Shown here: piece after piece, positions 16,899-24,664 of the stretch
Layout of the letters: each line of letters opens with the position of its first letter
Numbering within the stretch: the stretch's first letter is position 1
From: Candidatus Cloacimonadota bacterium
GTDB lineage: Bacteria > Muiribacteriota > UBA6191
DNA: 33,084 bases
Assembly (NCBI GenBank): GCA_002402105.1
Contig: NVVD01000006.1
Coordinates: forward strand, 88,332-121,415
Reading direction: 5' to 3'
Translations under genes and position numbers: made by a program
The notes under the pieces: generated by a model
Database searches by the model: none
Told to the model about the DNA's origin: nothing
Seen by the model: the letters and a program-made list of their open reading frames with translations, nothing else

Positions 16899-19777
16899 AG
16901 TTTATATTTAACTTTTTGTAATATAGAGTCGATACGGCTTAATATTTCTTGGTATGAGTCTTCAAAGCTATTTGATAAACGACCATTATTGATAGATTTT
17001 TTTGCTTTATATAAGTCTAGTAATTTATAGAGTTGCTCTTCATAAAAACCAGGATATTTATCAGAGTTATTTATTAATGATTTATTTTGAATATTATATA
17101 TATTATACCAAGCAATTGAATTGTCTATATCTCCTGACTTTCCTAATGGTTGGTATGATAAAATTTCAATTTTTTTATCGTCATCAATGTTTTTAAGAAA
17201 TAATAAAGGATTAATTTTAGAGACGTATTTATATCTTTTAATAAAACTTAAATCAGTTTCTAAATAAAACTCCTTGTAAGAGACAATAGAGCTTGAACTT
17301 AAAATATGGATGATTCCTTTTTCTTTAGTGCTATTGCTTTGCCAAATAGATAAAAAGTCTAAAATATTATCTCCGTTAACATCTAAAACTAAAAACCCTT
17401 TGTATAATAAATCAGAAAAATTTTGATTTGTTCTTCTGTCTGAATATTTTTCTTCAATGATAGATTTATGTAAAAGAACAGGAAAACCAGATTTATCTTT
17501 TTGAAAGATTGATACTCCAGCATGATTTGGTCCAAATAATGCTACTTTATTTTCAATGTCAACCTCAACAACATTATAAAAAGCGTGTTCTTTTAAAAAG
17601 CGATACTTTGTATTTAGAGTAACCATTTCGGGTAATATATGGCGATATGTTGTGTTACTTATTTCAGCTGTATAAGTTTTAGTAGGAATTTTACCAAATT
17701 TCACCCAAGACTCGTCATCAAACTTTATTTTCTTTTTTAAGTCAGAGTTATGGTGTGCGTTGATAGTTAGATTTGTATTTTTATTGAAGGTTTTACTTAA
17801 AATACCAAAAGCATAGTAGTCTTTATCTACTTTAGAAATATATGCTTTTCCCATGGATTCGTTGTTAGGATAGTATTTGATATCTAAATACTTCTCTTTA
17901 ATCTTAAATTTATTACGTCTATATCTAATTAAATACCATATATCTTCGCTATTTTCGACTTCTGCTTCTTCAATAATTTCAACTTTTCTACCTTCTGGTA
18001 TGCTCTCAAGTGCATAACCTTTATAAGCATATTTTTTGTTGAATTTAGCTTTGATTTTGACAAGTCTTGAGATATTAGGAGAAGGTGGTAATTGATGTTT
18101 GTTAATGGATTGATATTTTTTATCTTGAGAGACTAAATCAGAGTATTCTTGATTAAGATTAATCTGTGCTTCAATTTCTTTGTTATTATTAGACTTAAAG
18201 TCTTCATAGAAACTAATTAAATCTTTATCTAGTGCTTCTCTAATTTTTTTATTAACCATCATTTTTTTTAGGCTTACATAGGCAACATTTTTTTGGAATG
18301 TTTTTAGGGCCGTTCTGACGAGCTCAGTTCCTAGCTCTAAGTCTCTAGTAGTAAGTGGTGACCTTTTCAAAAAATTTACTAACCTAAAATCGGAATTATC
18401 TGACTTTAAGAGTTGAACTCCATATCGAAGAGGTTTTTTATTTTCAGGAAAAAAATCACAAGCAGCAATTAAAATTCTCAAAGATTGATAAGATTTTTTT
18501 AGTTCAAAATAAGCTTTGGACTGGTCTATGTATAAGTTAATATTTTCAGGGTTAAGAGACAAAAGTTTTTGTGAGATATTTAAAATAGCTTGATAATCTT
18601 TTAAATTTTTATAACATTCTAAAAGGCCTGTATATATCTGTTTTTTATATTTAGAACTAATTGATAAATTTAAAAACTTTAGATAATTTTCTTTAGCTAA
18701 GCTCCATTTTTTATTTTTTAAATCAGTTTTTGCTTTATAAAACAAAACAATAGGAAAGACTTTAGTATCAATAGAGTTTTCTCCTACAAAGTCTTCAAAC
18801 CTTTTATAATCACCAGTAGTTGCAATAGTTTTTAAAATGATTTTTTGAAATAATCTATTTGTAATTGCGTTATTATCATAGAAATCTAAAATACTTGAAA
18901 AATCTTGTTTATTATATTTAAAATCTAACCAATCAAGAAGAGGACTAATTTTTTTATCGTTTTTTTCATAGGCTAATAATAATTTATTTGAGAGTTCATC
19001 ATTATTTAAACGAATACCAATTTTACCCAGTAAAAGTAAAACTTTATAATTATTTTTCTTTTTAATAGCTAAGCTAAGAAATTTTATAGCTATTTTGTAT
19101 TGTCTTAAGTAGTAATAACTTTGACCTAAATATGAAGCTAGAGAAGGAGAAATTGATTTAGAGTTTTCTATGTATTCGGACAAAGAGATAATATTTGAAT
19201 ATTCTTTGTTTTTTAAATAGATAAAAAATAAATCATTTAGCATAGAGTGAAAAAATGGTTTACGTGAAGATGCTTTTTCAAATTCAAATTTAGCTTTTTT
19301 ATAAAGTTTTTTTTTAAAGAAATATTTAGCTTTTAAATAGTAAGATAAAGAACCATTAGGATTAGACTGTTTAATTTTTTCAATAAGTTTTAAAAACTGA
19401 TCTTTTGATTTTGTTTTTTTTAATAGTTGTAGGCCATGCTTTTGTAATAAATCAATAGCTTTTGGCAATATATTTTGTAACTTTTTGTCGTTTTTATTAA
19501 TGAGTTTTAAAAGAGTATCCGTATATACCTCTTGGTTAGATAAGTCTTTGATTTGAAGCTTATTAATAAACTGTGTTGGAGCTTTATAATGTAGTTGTGG
19601 AAAAATATAGTCATTTTCAACTAAACTAGCTTGGCTTAAGTAATTTAAAGAACTTTCATGCTTATGGCTAGCTTGAAATAAATTAGCTAAAATATAGTTT
19701 CTCCAATATGTGCTAGAGATAGTAATACCAAAAGGGATACAAATAAGAACGATGAATATTGAAAGAGTTTTTTTCAT
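16895..19777 (-). CDS. Large envelope protein with TPR-like repeats, SH3-like domain and FG-GAP-like C-terminus
   Basis: The 960-residue protein is not one I can name. It starts MKKTLSIFIVLICIPFGITIS, a signal peptide or signal anchor. Residues about 40-520 are helical, TPR-like repeats (SLSYYLKAKYFFKKKLYKKA and LASYLGQSYYYLRQYKIAI are good units). Residues about 565-630 look like a bacterial SH3 domain (ALESIPEGRKVEIIEEAE ... DIWYLIRYRR ... KEKYLDI). The C-terminal third is beta-rich and contains LDVNGDNILDFLSIW near 795-810, a calcium-loop motif of FG-GAP/VCBS type. This suggests a periplasmic or surface protein that may bind peptidoglycan or another partner. It is the first gene of the operon with the TPR, permease and ATPase genes. 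I see no clear ribosome binding site. Confidence 0.75.
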   Translation of the reverse strand: MKKTLSIFIVLICIPFGITISSTYWRNYILANLFQASHKHESSLNYLSQASLVENDYIFPQLHYKAPTQFINKLQIKDLSNQEVYTDTLLKLINKNDKKLQNILPKAIDLLQKHGLQLLKKTKSKDQFLKLIEKIKQSNPNGSLSYYLKAKYFFKKKLYKKAKFEFEKASSRKPFFHSMLNDLFFIYLKNKEYSNIISLSEYIENSKSISPSLASYLGQSYYYLRQYKIAIKFLSLAIKKKNNYKVLLLLGKIGIRLNNDELSNKLLLAYEKNDKKISPLLDWLDFKYNKQDFSSILDFYDNNAITNRLFQKIILKTIATTGDYKRFEDFVGENSIDTKVFPIVLFYKAKTDLKNKKWSLAKENYLKFLNLSISSKYKKQIYTGLLECYKNLKDYQAILNISQKLLSLNPENINLYIDQSKAYFELKKSYQSLRILIAACDFFPENKKPLRYGVQLLKSDNSDFRLVNFLKRSPLTTRDLELGTELVRTALKTFQKNVAYVSLKKMMVNKKIREALDKDLISFYEDFKSNNNKEIEAQINLNQEYSDLVSQDKKYQSINKHQLPPSPNISRLVKIKAKFNKKYAYKGYALESIPEGRKVEIIEEAEVENSEDIWYLIRYRRNKFKIKEKYLDIKYYPNNESMGKAYISKVDKDYYAFGILSKTFNKNTNLTINAHHNSDLKKKIKFDDESWVKFGKIPTKTYTAEISNTTYRHILPEMVTLNTKYRFLKEHAFYNVVEVDIENKVALFGPNHAGVSIFQKDKSGFPVLLHKSIIEEKYSDRRTNQNFSDLLYKGFLVLDVNGDNILDFLSIWQSNSTKEKGIIHILSSSSIVSYKEFYLETDLSFIKRYKYVSKINPLLFLKNIDDDKKIEILSYQPLGKSGDIDNSIAWYNIYNIQNKSLINNSDKYPGFYEEQLYKLLDLYKAKKSINNGRLSNSFEDSYQEILSRIDSILQKVKYKL

Positions 19778-19854
19778 ATTGATGAATGTTTGATAAGTGA
19801 TAAAATAGATGTAATATCAATATATACTATTCATACAAAATAGTAAAAATTAAT

Positions 19855-19860
19855 TATAAT
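19855..19860 (+). promoter_or_regulatory. Possible -10 box of recQ
   Basis: TATAAT lies in the AT-rich gap between two divergent genes, without a convincing -35 box. Transcription would begin near 19867, six bases before the first possible recQ ATG (19873) and about 39 before the second (19906). This favours the later start. Confidence 0.3.
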
Positions 19861-19905
19861 TTGTTATAACTTATGTTTACTTATTGTGATATCGTAATTT
19901 TAGTT

Positions 19906-21657
19906 ATGAAAAAAGAAATTTATAAAATTTTAAATGATGTATTTGCTTATTCAGAGTTTCGCTCGTATCAATTAGACATTATTATAAGTGTTTTAGAAGG
20001 ACGAGATACATTAGCCATATTGCCAACAGGTTGTGGAAAATCTCTATGTTTTCAAATACCTGCCCTTTATTTTAAGGGAGTTTCTTTAGTATTGTCTCCT
20101 CTTGTTTCTTTAATGAAAGACCAAGTAGATTCTTTAAAAAAAAGAAATGTTTCTGCCACATATATTAACTCTAGCTTAAACTTTATGGAAATTCGTACAA
20201 GATTGACGGATATTTGCAATGGTTATTATAAAATAGTTTATATTTCACCTGAACGTATACAAACAAAGTCCTTTCAATTTGTTTTAAATCATCTTATTAA
20301 ACATGATATTTTATCTATGATTGCGGTTGATGAGGCTCATTGCATTTCTCAGTGGGGAAATGATTTTCGTCCAAATTATCGACATATCTCAGCTTTACGA
20401 AATGATTTAAAAATTCCTATTTTAGCTGTTACTGCAACAGCTACTCAGGCAGTTAAAGTAGATATTGTAGAAAGATTAAACTTTAACGAAGATTATAATT
20501 TTTTTGAAGATTTAATGAATCGTCCAAATTTAAAACTAAGGGTATCCCATTGTTTAGATAAAGATAATACATTATTAGAGTTTTTGAAAAAATATGAAAA
20601 TCAATCAGGAATCATTTTTTGTTCTACTAGAAAAAGTGTTAATAATGTTCATAAACAATTACAACATTTGGGTTTAAATGTAAGTCGTTATCATGGTGGA
20701 TTGGGGTTTAACGAAAAAAAAACTGCCCAAGAAACATTTATTGAAAAAGATGCTCAAATAATGGTTTCTACTAATGCTTTTGGAATGGGTGTAGATAAGT
20801 CAAATATTAGATTCATAGTACATTATCAAATGCCTGGTAGTATTGAAAATTATGTTCAAGAAATAGGACGTGCTGGTCGTGATAGTGAAGATTCAGAATG
20901 TCTATTGTTATACTCTGTTGGAGATAGAGCTATTCAAGAGTTTTTTATAAACTCTTCTGAAACTCAAAGACATATTATTGATTATATGATTGCAGTTTTA
21001 GATTCACTAGACTACCCTTTTGTAAAATCAGATCAGCGATTTAAACAGTTATTCCCAAAGGCTCAAAAAGAGCTAGAAGACAAAGGGTTATTAAAATATT
21101 TGAATACTTTAGAAGAAATTGGTTTTTTAACATGGTCTCCTTCTTCAGGCAAAAAAATGTATTTTAAAAATGAAGATTATGACCCTGTTACTTTAGCTTT
21201 GGGTTATTTAAAATATAAAAAAGAGCATCAAATTAAAAAATTAAATGCTATTGATGCTTATTGTATGTCAGAAACTTGCTTAAGAAATGAATTACAAAAA
21301 TATTTTAACCATGATGAAGTTGACTGTAACTTTTGTTCGATTTGCTTAAATGAAGATTCACTTGAATTAGATTTACACTCTAAATTGAGCTTTGAAATAT
21401 TGACCTGTTTAAAAGATTATCAAAATTTATATGGTATTCATACTATTTGCGATTTACTTGCAGGCAAAAAAAGTACCTCAATAAAAAGTAAAGAGTTAGA
21501 AAACTCAGAATATTTTGGAAATCTTTCAATGCATCACAAGAATACTTTGGTTGATAGAGTAAAAATGATGATTTTAAAAGGTGTTGTTACACGTACAAGT
21601 GATGAGTATCCAAAAATTGGAGTTTCAGAAGCTATTGAAAATATGATTGATAAATAG
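19906..21657 (+). CDS. recQ: ATP-dependent DNA helicase RecQ, without HRDC domain
   Basis: RecQ is a 3'-5' DNA helicase of recombination and fork repair. Counting from the ATG at 19906 it has 583 residues. Visible motifs are FAYSEFRSYQLDII (motif 0), ILPTGCGKSLCFQIP (Walker A, near 40), AVDEAHCISQWGNDFRPNY (DEAH box, near 138-157), TATAT (motif III) and QEIGRAGRDSED (motif VI, near 319). The zinc module of the RQC region is complete, with cysteines in AYCMSETC and DCNFCSIC. A winged-helix segment follows and ends at ENMIDK; the usual C-terminal HRDC domain is missing. An in-frame ATG at 19873 would add 11 residues; neither start has a good ribosome binding site, and MKKEIYKILNDVF fits the family start best. 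Confidence 0.93.
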   Translation: MKKEIYKILNDVFAYSEFRSYQLDIIISVLEGRDTLAILPTGCGKSLCFQIPALYFKGVSLVLSPLVSLMKDQVDSLKKRNVSATYINSSLNFMEIRTRLTDICNGYYKIVYISPERIQTKSFQFVLNHLIKHDILSMIAVDEAHCISQWGNDFRPNYRHISALRNDLKIPILAVTATATQAVKVDIVERLNFNEDYNFFEDLMNRPNLKLRVSHCLDKDNTLLEFLKKYENQSGIIFCSTRKSVNNVHKQLQHLGLNVSRYHGGLGFNEKKTAQETFIEKDAQIMVSTNAFGMGVDKSNIRFIVHYQMPGSIENYVQEIGRAGRDSEDSECLLLYSVGDRAIQEFFINSSETQRHIIDYMIAVLDSLDYPFVKSDQRFKQLFPKAQKELEDKGLLKYLNTLEEIGFLTWSPSSGKKMYFKNEDYDPVTLALGYLKYKKEHQIKKLNAIDAYCMSETCLRNELQKYFNHDEVDCNFCSICLNEDSLELDLHSKLSFEILTCLKDYQNLYGIHTICDLLAGKKSTSIKSKELENSEYFGNLSMHHKNTLVDRVKMMILKGVVTRTSDEYPKIGVSEAIENMIDK

Positions 21658-21674
21658 TTTTGATTTGTTACTAG

Positions 21675-21704
21675 TTGGCACAGTTCTTACTTGTATAGTA
21701 TAAT
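21675..21704 (+). promoter_or_regulatory. Promoter of tatA
   Basis: TTGGCA (21675-21680) and TATAAT (21699-21704) are separated by 18 bases, giving a leader of about 44 bases to the tatA start. The -35 region also contains TGGCAC, which recalls the -24 element of sigma54 promoters. However, the -12 position reads TTAC instead of TTGC, so sigma70 is more likely. Confidence 0.6.
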
Positions 21705-21754
21705 GATTATATTGTAAATTAAAAAATATTGCTTTTATAAAAGTGAGGAACATT

Positions 21755-21955
21755 ATGTTTGGTTTAGGAATAGCAGAATTAAGCGTTATTTTAGTTGTAG
21801 CACTTTTAATTTTTGGTCCAAAAAAGTTACCTGAAATTGGAAGAGGTTTAGGACAAGGAATCAGAGAGTTTAAAAAAGCTGGTCATGAAATAACAAAAAG
21901 CCTAAGCGAAGACTCCACTCCACAAATTGAAGAGAAGTCAGAAGATAAAAAGTAG
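21755..21955 (+). CDS. tatA: Sec-independent protein translocase subunit TatA
   Basis: TatA forms the variable pore of the twin-arginine system, which exports folded proteins across the inner membrane. The 66-residue protein has the complete family pattern. There is one N-terminal membrane helix ([16 protein letters not shown]), the hinge FGPKK, the amphipathic helix [19 protein letters not shown], and a short acidic-polar tail. I start at the ATG at 21755 because GAGGA precedes it; an in-frame GTG at 21743 overlaps that binding site. No tatB or tatC is nearby, so the gene is unlinked to the rest of the system within this window. It is followed by a palindromic repeat and strong terminators. 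Confidence 0.95.
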   Translation: MFGLGIAELSVILVVALLIFGPKKLPEIGRGLGQGIREFKKAGHEITKSLSEDSTPQIEEKSEDKK

Positions 21956-21983
21956 TTTGTTTTTAAAGTGAAAAAAGTAAGGG

Positions 21984-22050
21984 GATGGGAATTTATTTCC
22001 ATAAAAGCTGTCTCTCCACTAGACTTACTTTATTAGAATAAATTTCAATT
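21984..22050 (+). repeat. Palindromic interspersed repeat, copy B
   Basis: This region aligns with the minus strand of 5739-5806 over about 67 bases, with two or three small gaps. The best-conserved part is ACTTACTTTATT plus AATAAATT (22024-22044). The arms GGGAATTTATTTCC (21987-22000) and GAATAAATTTCAAT (22036-22049) are imperfect inverted repeats, so a long hairpin is possible. It lies 28 bases after tatA. No open frame is associated with it. Confidence 0.75.
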
Positions 22051-22070
22051 TTTGAACTTAAGTTTAAGAT

Positions 22071-22104
22071 AAAAAAACCATATCAACATTGATATGGTTT
22101 TTTT
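22071..22104. terminator. Bidirectional intrinsic terminator
   Basis: A run of seven A, the stem CCATATCA (22078-22085), a four-base loop ACAT, the complementary TGATATGG (22090-22097) and seven T make a textbook terminator. It works in both directions and should end the tatA transcript. Confidence 0.9.
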
Positions 22105-22141
22105 ATGTCCAAATACAAATGTTTCTTTTGCTTTGGACATA
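22104..22141. repeat. TATGTCCAAA hairpin
   Basis: TATGTCCAAA (22104-22113) and TTTGGACATA (22132-22141) form a perfect 10-base stem with an 18-base loop. The sequence resembles the ATGTCCATTT hairpin at 7038-7063, which also lies downstream of genes. It sits between two intrinsic terminators and has no T-run of its own. Confidence 0.6.
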
Positions 22142-22152
22142 TGTGATTAAAC

Positions 22153-22190
22153 AAAAAAAGCTTCAAATACTATATTGAAGCTTTTATTAA
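22153..22190. terminator. Bidirectional intrinsic terminator before the barrel-protein gene's end
   Basis: AAAAGCTTCAA (22156-22166) pairs with TTGAAGCTTTT (22175-22185) across an eight-base loop, with A-rich and T-rich flanks. For the minus strand the run of A at 22153-22159 becomes the T-tract after the stem. It therefore suits termination of the outer-membrane protein gene, whose stop is at 22210. Confidence 0.85.
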
Positions 22191-22209
22191 ATTATTAATT
22201 TTAGGGTGG

Positions 22210-22968
22210 TTAAAACAACCAATTAATTTGAGAAAATAAGCCAGATAGGTCGTGGGATGATTTTCTCATGATACCAGTATTGTTTTGAGCTGAAAATACA
22301 TCAAGAGAGTATCTTTTATAACCAAATTCTAAATCAAGGATATCCATCGGACTGTAAACCAGTGCAAACTCAAAATCTTTCATTCTCATGTCATCAGAAC
22401 CTAAGTTAAACTCAGAAAACTTAACGTGTGATTTAAGAGATAAATTTGTTCTAATAAACCATTCTGTTTCGAGGCCAATAACAGGTAATACACCAGTAGA
22501 GTTCATGTCAGAACCATTACCCATAAAAGTTTTAATACGAGTTTGGTCTTTGAAATCAATGTAAGTAAGACCAGCAATCCACCTGAAACTAATGGCTTCA
22601 TTATCAAAAATTAAATGCTTGAGATGAAAATCTAATTGAGAGGCTTTAAATAGGTTTGTTCGAGTGTTAGCTGCATATGGTGTACCGTTTAATGATACAG
22701 TCTGGTTACTTAAGAGGTCTGACATTGTGTCAAACTTAGTATACATTAAATCAGTAATACTTTGACCAAAGTCAAATCGAGCTCCGATAGAATAAGCATT
22801 ACTACTACCACCATCAAAATGAGCCATAGAACCTTTGTCACCTATTGAACCTTTATCAGAGACATTCCAGTAGCGAAAATAGCCATCAACCATAACATCT
22901 TTGACTTCAAGAGAAAAAGCCTGTAATGAGCTAATGGTGAGTAGTAATATAAGTATTTGTTTTTTCAT
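22210..22968 (-). CDS. Small outer-membrane beta-barrel protein (putative)
   Basis: The 252-residue protein starts with a signal peptide (MKKQILILLLTISSLQAFS), most likely cut after the Ala-Phe-Ser region. The rest is rich in alternating polar and hydrophobic/aromatic residues in short strands: VDGYFRYWNV, YSIGARFDFG, FRWIAGLTYIDF, LSLKSHVKFSEFNLG, FEFALVYSPMDILDLEFGYKRYSLDVF. It ends with Phe (INWLF), the usual C-terminal signal for BAM-dependent insertion. I infer a barrel of roughly 8-10 strands; its function is unknown. The open frame extends to 23028, but the ATG at 22968 has ACGGAGA before it and begins the signal peptide. It has its own promoter and terminator. Confidence 0.75.
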   Translation of the reverse strand: MKKQILILLLTISSLQAFSLEVKDVMVDGYFRYWNVSDKGSIGDKGSMAHFDGGSSNAYSIGARFDFGQSITDLMYTKFDTMSDLLSNQTVSLNGTPYAANTRTNLFKASQLDFHLKHLIFDNEAISFRWIAGLTYIDFKDQTRIKTFMGNGSDMNSTGVLPVIGLETEWFIRTNLSLKSHVKFSEFNLGSDDMRMKDFEFALVYSPMDILDLEFGYKRYSLDVFSAQNNTGIMRKSSHDLSGLFSQINWLF

Positions 22969-22999
22969 GAATTCTCCGTAATGACAAAATAACAGCAAA

Positions 23000-23028
23000 A
23001 ACATACAAAATTGTACAAGAAAAGACAA
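23000..23028 (-). promoter_or_regulatory. Putative promoter of the barrel-protein gene
   Basis: On the minus strand TTGTCT (23028-23023) and TATGTT (23005-23000) are 17 bases apart, with a predicted leader of about 25 bases to the ATG at 22968. Confidence 0.45.
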
Positions 23029-23070
23029 GTTTTAATTTATAAGAGGGCTGAAATTGAGCGTTTTATAGGG

Positions 23071-23094
23071 GGCACAGAGGTGTCTGGCACTTTT
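23071..23094. repeat. GTGTCTGGCAC motif, possible REP-type remnant
   Basis: The stretch GGCACAGAGGTGTCTGGCAC followed by TTTT is markedly G-rich compared with its surroundings. From memory, the word GTGTCTGGCAC (reverse GTGCCAGACAC) recurs in many bacterial genomes near IS200-like/RAYT transposases. No such transposase is present here. It lies directly after the cyclase stop. Confidence 0.35.
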
Positions 23095-23100
23095 GGGCTT

Positions 23101-24663
23101 TCATTTATCCAATGAAATTGAAATTTTACGGTATTCAAGGGGATCTTTTACATTTTTAACATGAGTAAATTGAGGTTCACTAATTTGATAATTTTTAAGC
23201 TCACCTATTAAATCGTCAACCATTGATTTCATAAATAAGATTTCATTAGACTTTGCAAGACCCTGTAATCTAGCTGTGTTGTTCATTCCTTGTGATAAAC
23301 CAGTAAATGATTTATCAGGTCCTAATTGGCCAACAAATAATGGGGCAAAATTGATACCAGTAGAAACTGATATTTTAAAGTCTTGTTGATAGGTTCTGAT
23401 GTAATCTTTAATGATTGGATCTTCATTATATTCGACTGTCATCGTAGCTATGTCAATTGCACATTTAAGTGTTTTTATTTTAACTTCTTTATCACTTAGT
23501 TCAAAAAATGGTGGTCCAAAAATACCAATAACACAATCTCCAACTAATTTGTCATAAACGCCATCATATGAGTATAAAATATCAATTGCTTTTTTTGACC
23601 AACCTTCTACAAAATTTGCAATGCTTTTTGGGTGTTTAAGAATTTGTTCGCTGAGGAAAGTAAAGCCAGATACATCTATAAACAATATACCGCAATTTTT
23701 AAGTTGAGGTTCAAGATACTTCTGTCTATAAGAAGTGTCTGTAAGCATTTTAGTTGCACAATTAATTGAAAAATGACGAGTAAGCCGCTTTTTTTCTCGA
23801 ATATGCATAGTTAGAACATCGTGTAAACCCTCAACTAATATTTCTAAAATATCTTGTAAAAATGGATTTAAATTTTTATCTTCTAAACATAAAATCAAAG
23901 TGCCTAAATGTTTGCCATTAACTATAGAATGTATTTCTTTTGATATAGAATAGTCAGCTTTAAACAATTGATTATATTCTTCGTAGTCTAGTGTTAAAAT
24001 ACTAGCTTTAGACTTTGAATTTAAAATATTTTCTAAGGCTGGATGATTGATATTGTTTCTGCAATAAACCATCTTATTTTTAATAAAACCTAAGTACTGA
24101 ATATCTGTTTCTTGAGATAAGGATTGATCTTGGAAAATTAGATATAGACTTTCATTTGGTATTAGTTGATTTAAAAAGTCAATGATTAAACTAACACCCT
24201 TTTCAAGTACTGGTGTAACATAGTCTTTTGATATTTTATTCAAAATGTGCGACTTAACAAAAGAGAGCTTTTTTAAATAAAGAACATTATCTATCATTTC
24301 TAGTAGTTCGTGAACTAAAAAATGAATAAAACCTTCAGAAAAATTTGAAATTAACTCAGAAGCATATACATCTACAGTTCCTAAAAAATGACCATGTACT
24401 TGAAGAGTTTGATGTGAAAAGTTATTCTTTGTATTTCCTTTTTTACAAGAAAAATCTTCAAAGAGGTAATCAAGTTGCCAATTGATACCATCAAAACCCT
24501 GTTCTATAAACCAAGAAGATAGTTTAGTTAAAATTCTATGAGCAGATAGCTTTTTACGGATGAGTTCTTCAAGGCAATCATCAAGTGAATGAATTTTTTC
24601 AAATATAAACTTTACTTCTTTTTTATTTAAATCAGGGATATTTATTTCTTTATCTTTTGACAT
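23101..24663 (-). CDS. Class III adenylate/guanylate cyclase-domain protein
   Basis: The 520-residue protein ends in a class III nucleotide cyclase domain (about 322-500). GILFIDVSGFTFLSEQ supplies the first metal Asp. VYDKLVGDCVIGIFGPP supplies the second Asp and the purine-contacting Lys, and MNNTARLQGLA the Asn and Arg of the transition state. It should make cAMP or cGMP. The second purine-contacting residue, Asp in most adenylate cyclases, aligns with Gln in TGLSQGMNN, so base preference is uncertain. The first 320 residues have no membrane segment and look like one or two GAF-like sensor regions, but the match is weak. It starts one base after the stop of the secreted 179-residue gene and is the last gene of that operon. 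Confidence 0.85.
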   Translation of the reverse strand: MSKDKEINIPDLNKKEVKFIFEKIHSLDDCLEELIRKKLSAHRILTKLSSWFIEQGFDGINWQLDYLFEDFSCKKGNTKNNFSHQTLQVHGHFLGTVDVYASELISNFSEGFIHFLVHELLEMIDNVLYLKKLSFVKSHILNKISKDYVTPVLEKGVSLIIDFLNQLIPNESLYLIFQDQSLSQETDIQYLGFIKNKMVYCRNNINHPALENILNSKSKASILTLDYEEYNQLFKADYSISKEIHSIVNGKHLGTLILCLEDKNLNPFLQDILEILVEGLHDVLTMHIREKKRLTRHFSINCATKMLTDTSYRQKYLEPQLKNCGILFIDVSGFTFLSEQILKHPKSIANFVEGWSKKAIDILYSYDGVYDKLVGDCVIGIFGPPFFELSDKEVKIKTLKCAIDIATMTVEYNEDPIIKDYIRTYQQDFKISVSTGINFAPLFVGQLGPDKSFTGLSQGMNNTARLQGLAKSNEILFMKSMVDDLIGELKNYQISEPQFTHVKNVKDPLEYRKISISLDK

Positions 24664-24664
24664 A

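Noticed and set aside
21676..21691. Sigma54-type promoter before tatA (TGGCAC ... TTACT)
   Set aside because: The -12 element lacks the required GC, and a good sigma70 pair with TATAAT overlaps it.
22071..22190. CRISPR-like cluster of repeats
   Set aside because: The hairpins have different sequences and no regular spacing; two are intrinsic terminators, and no cas gene is present.
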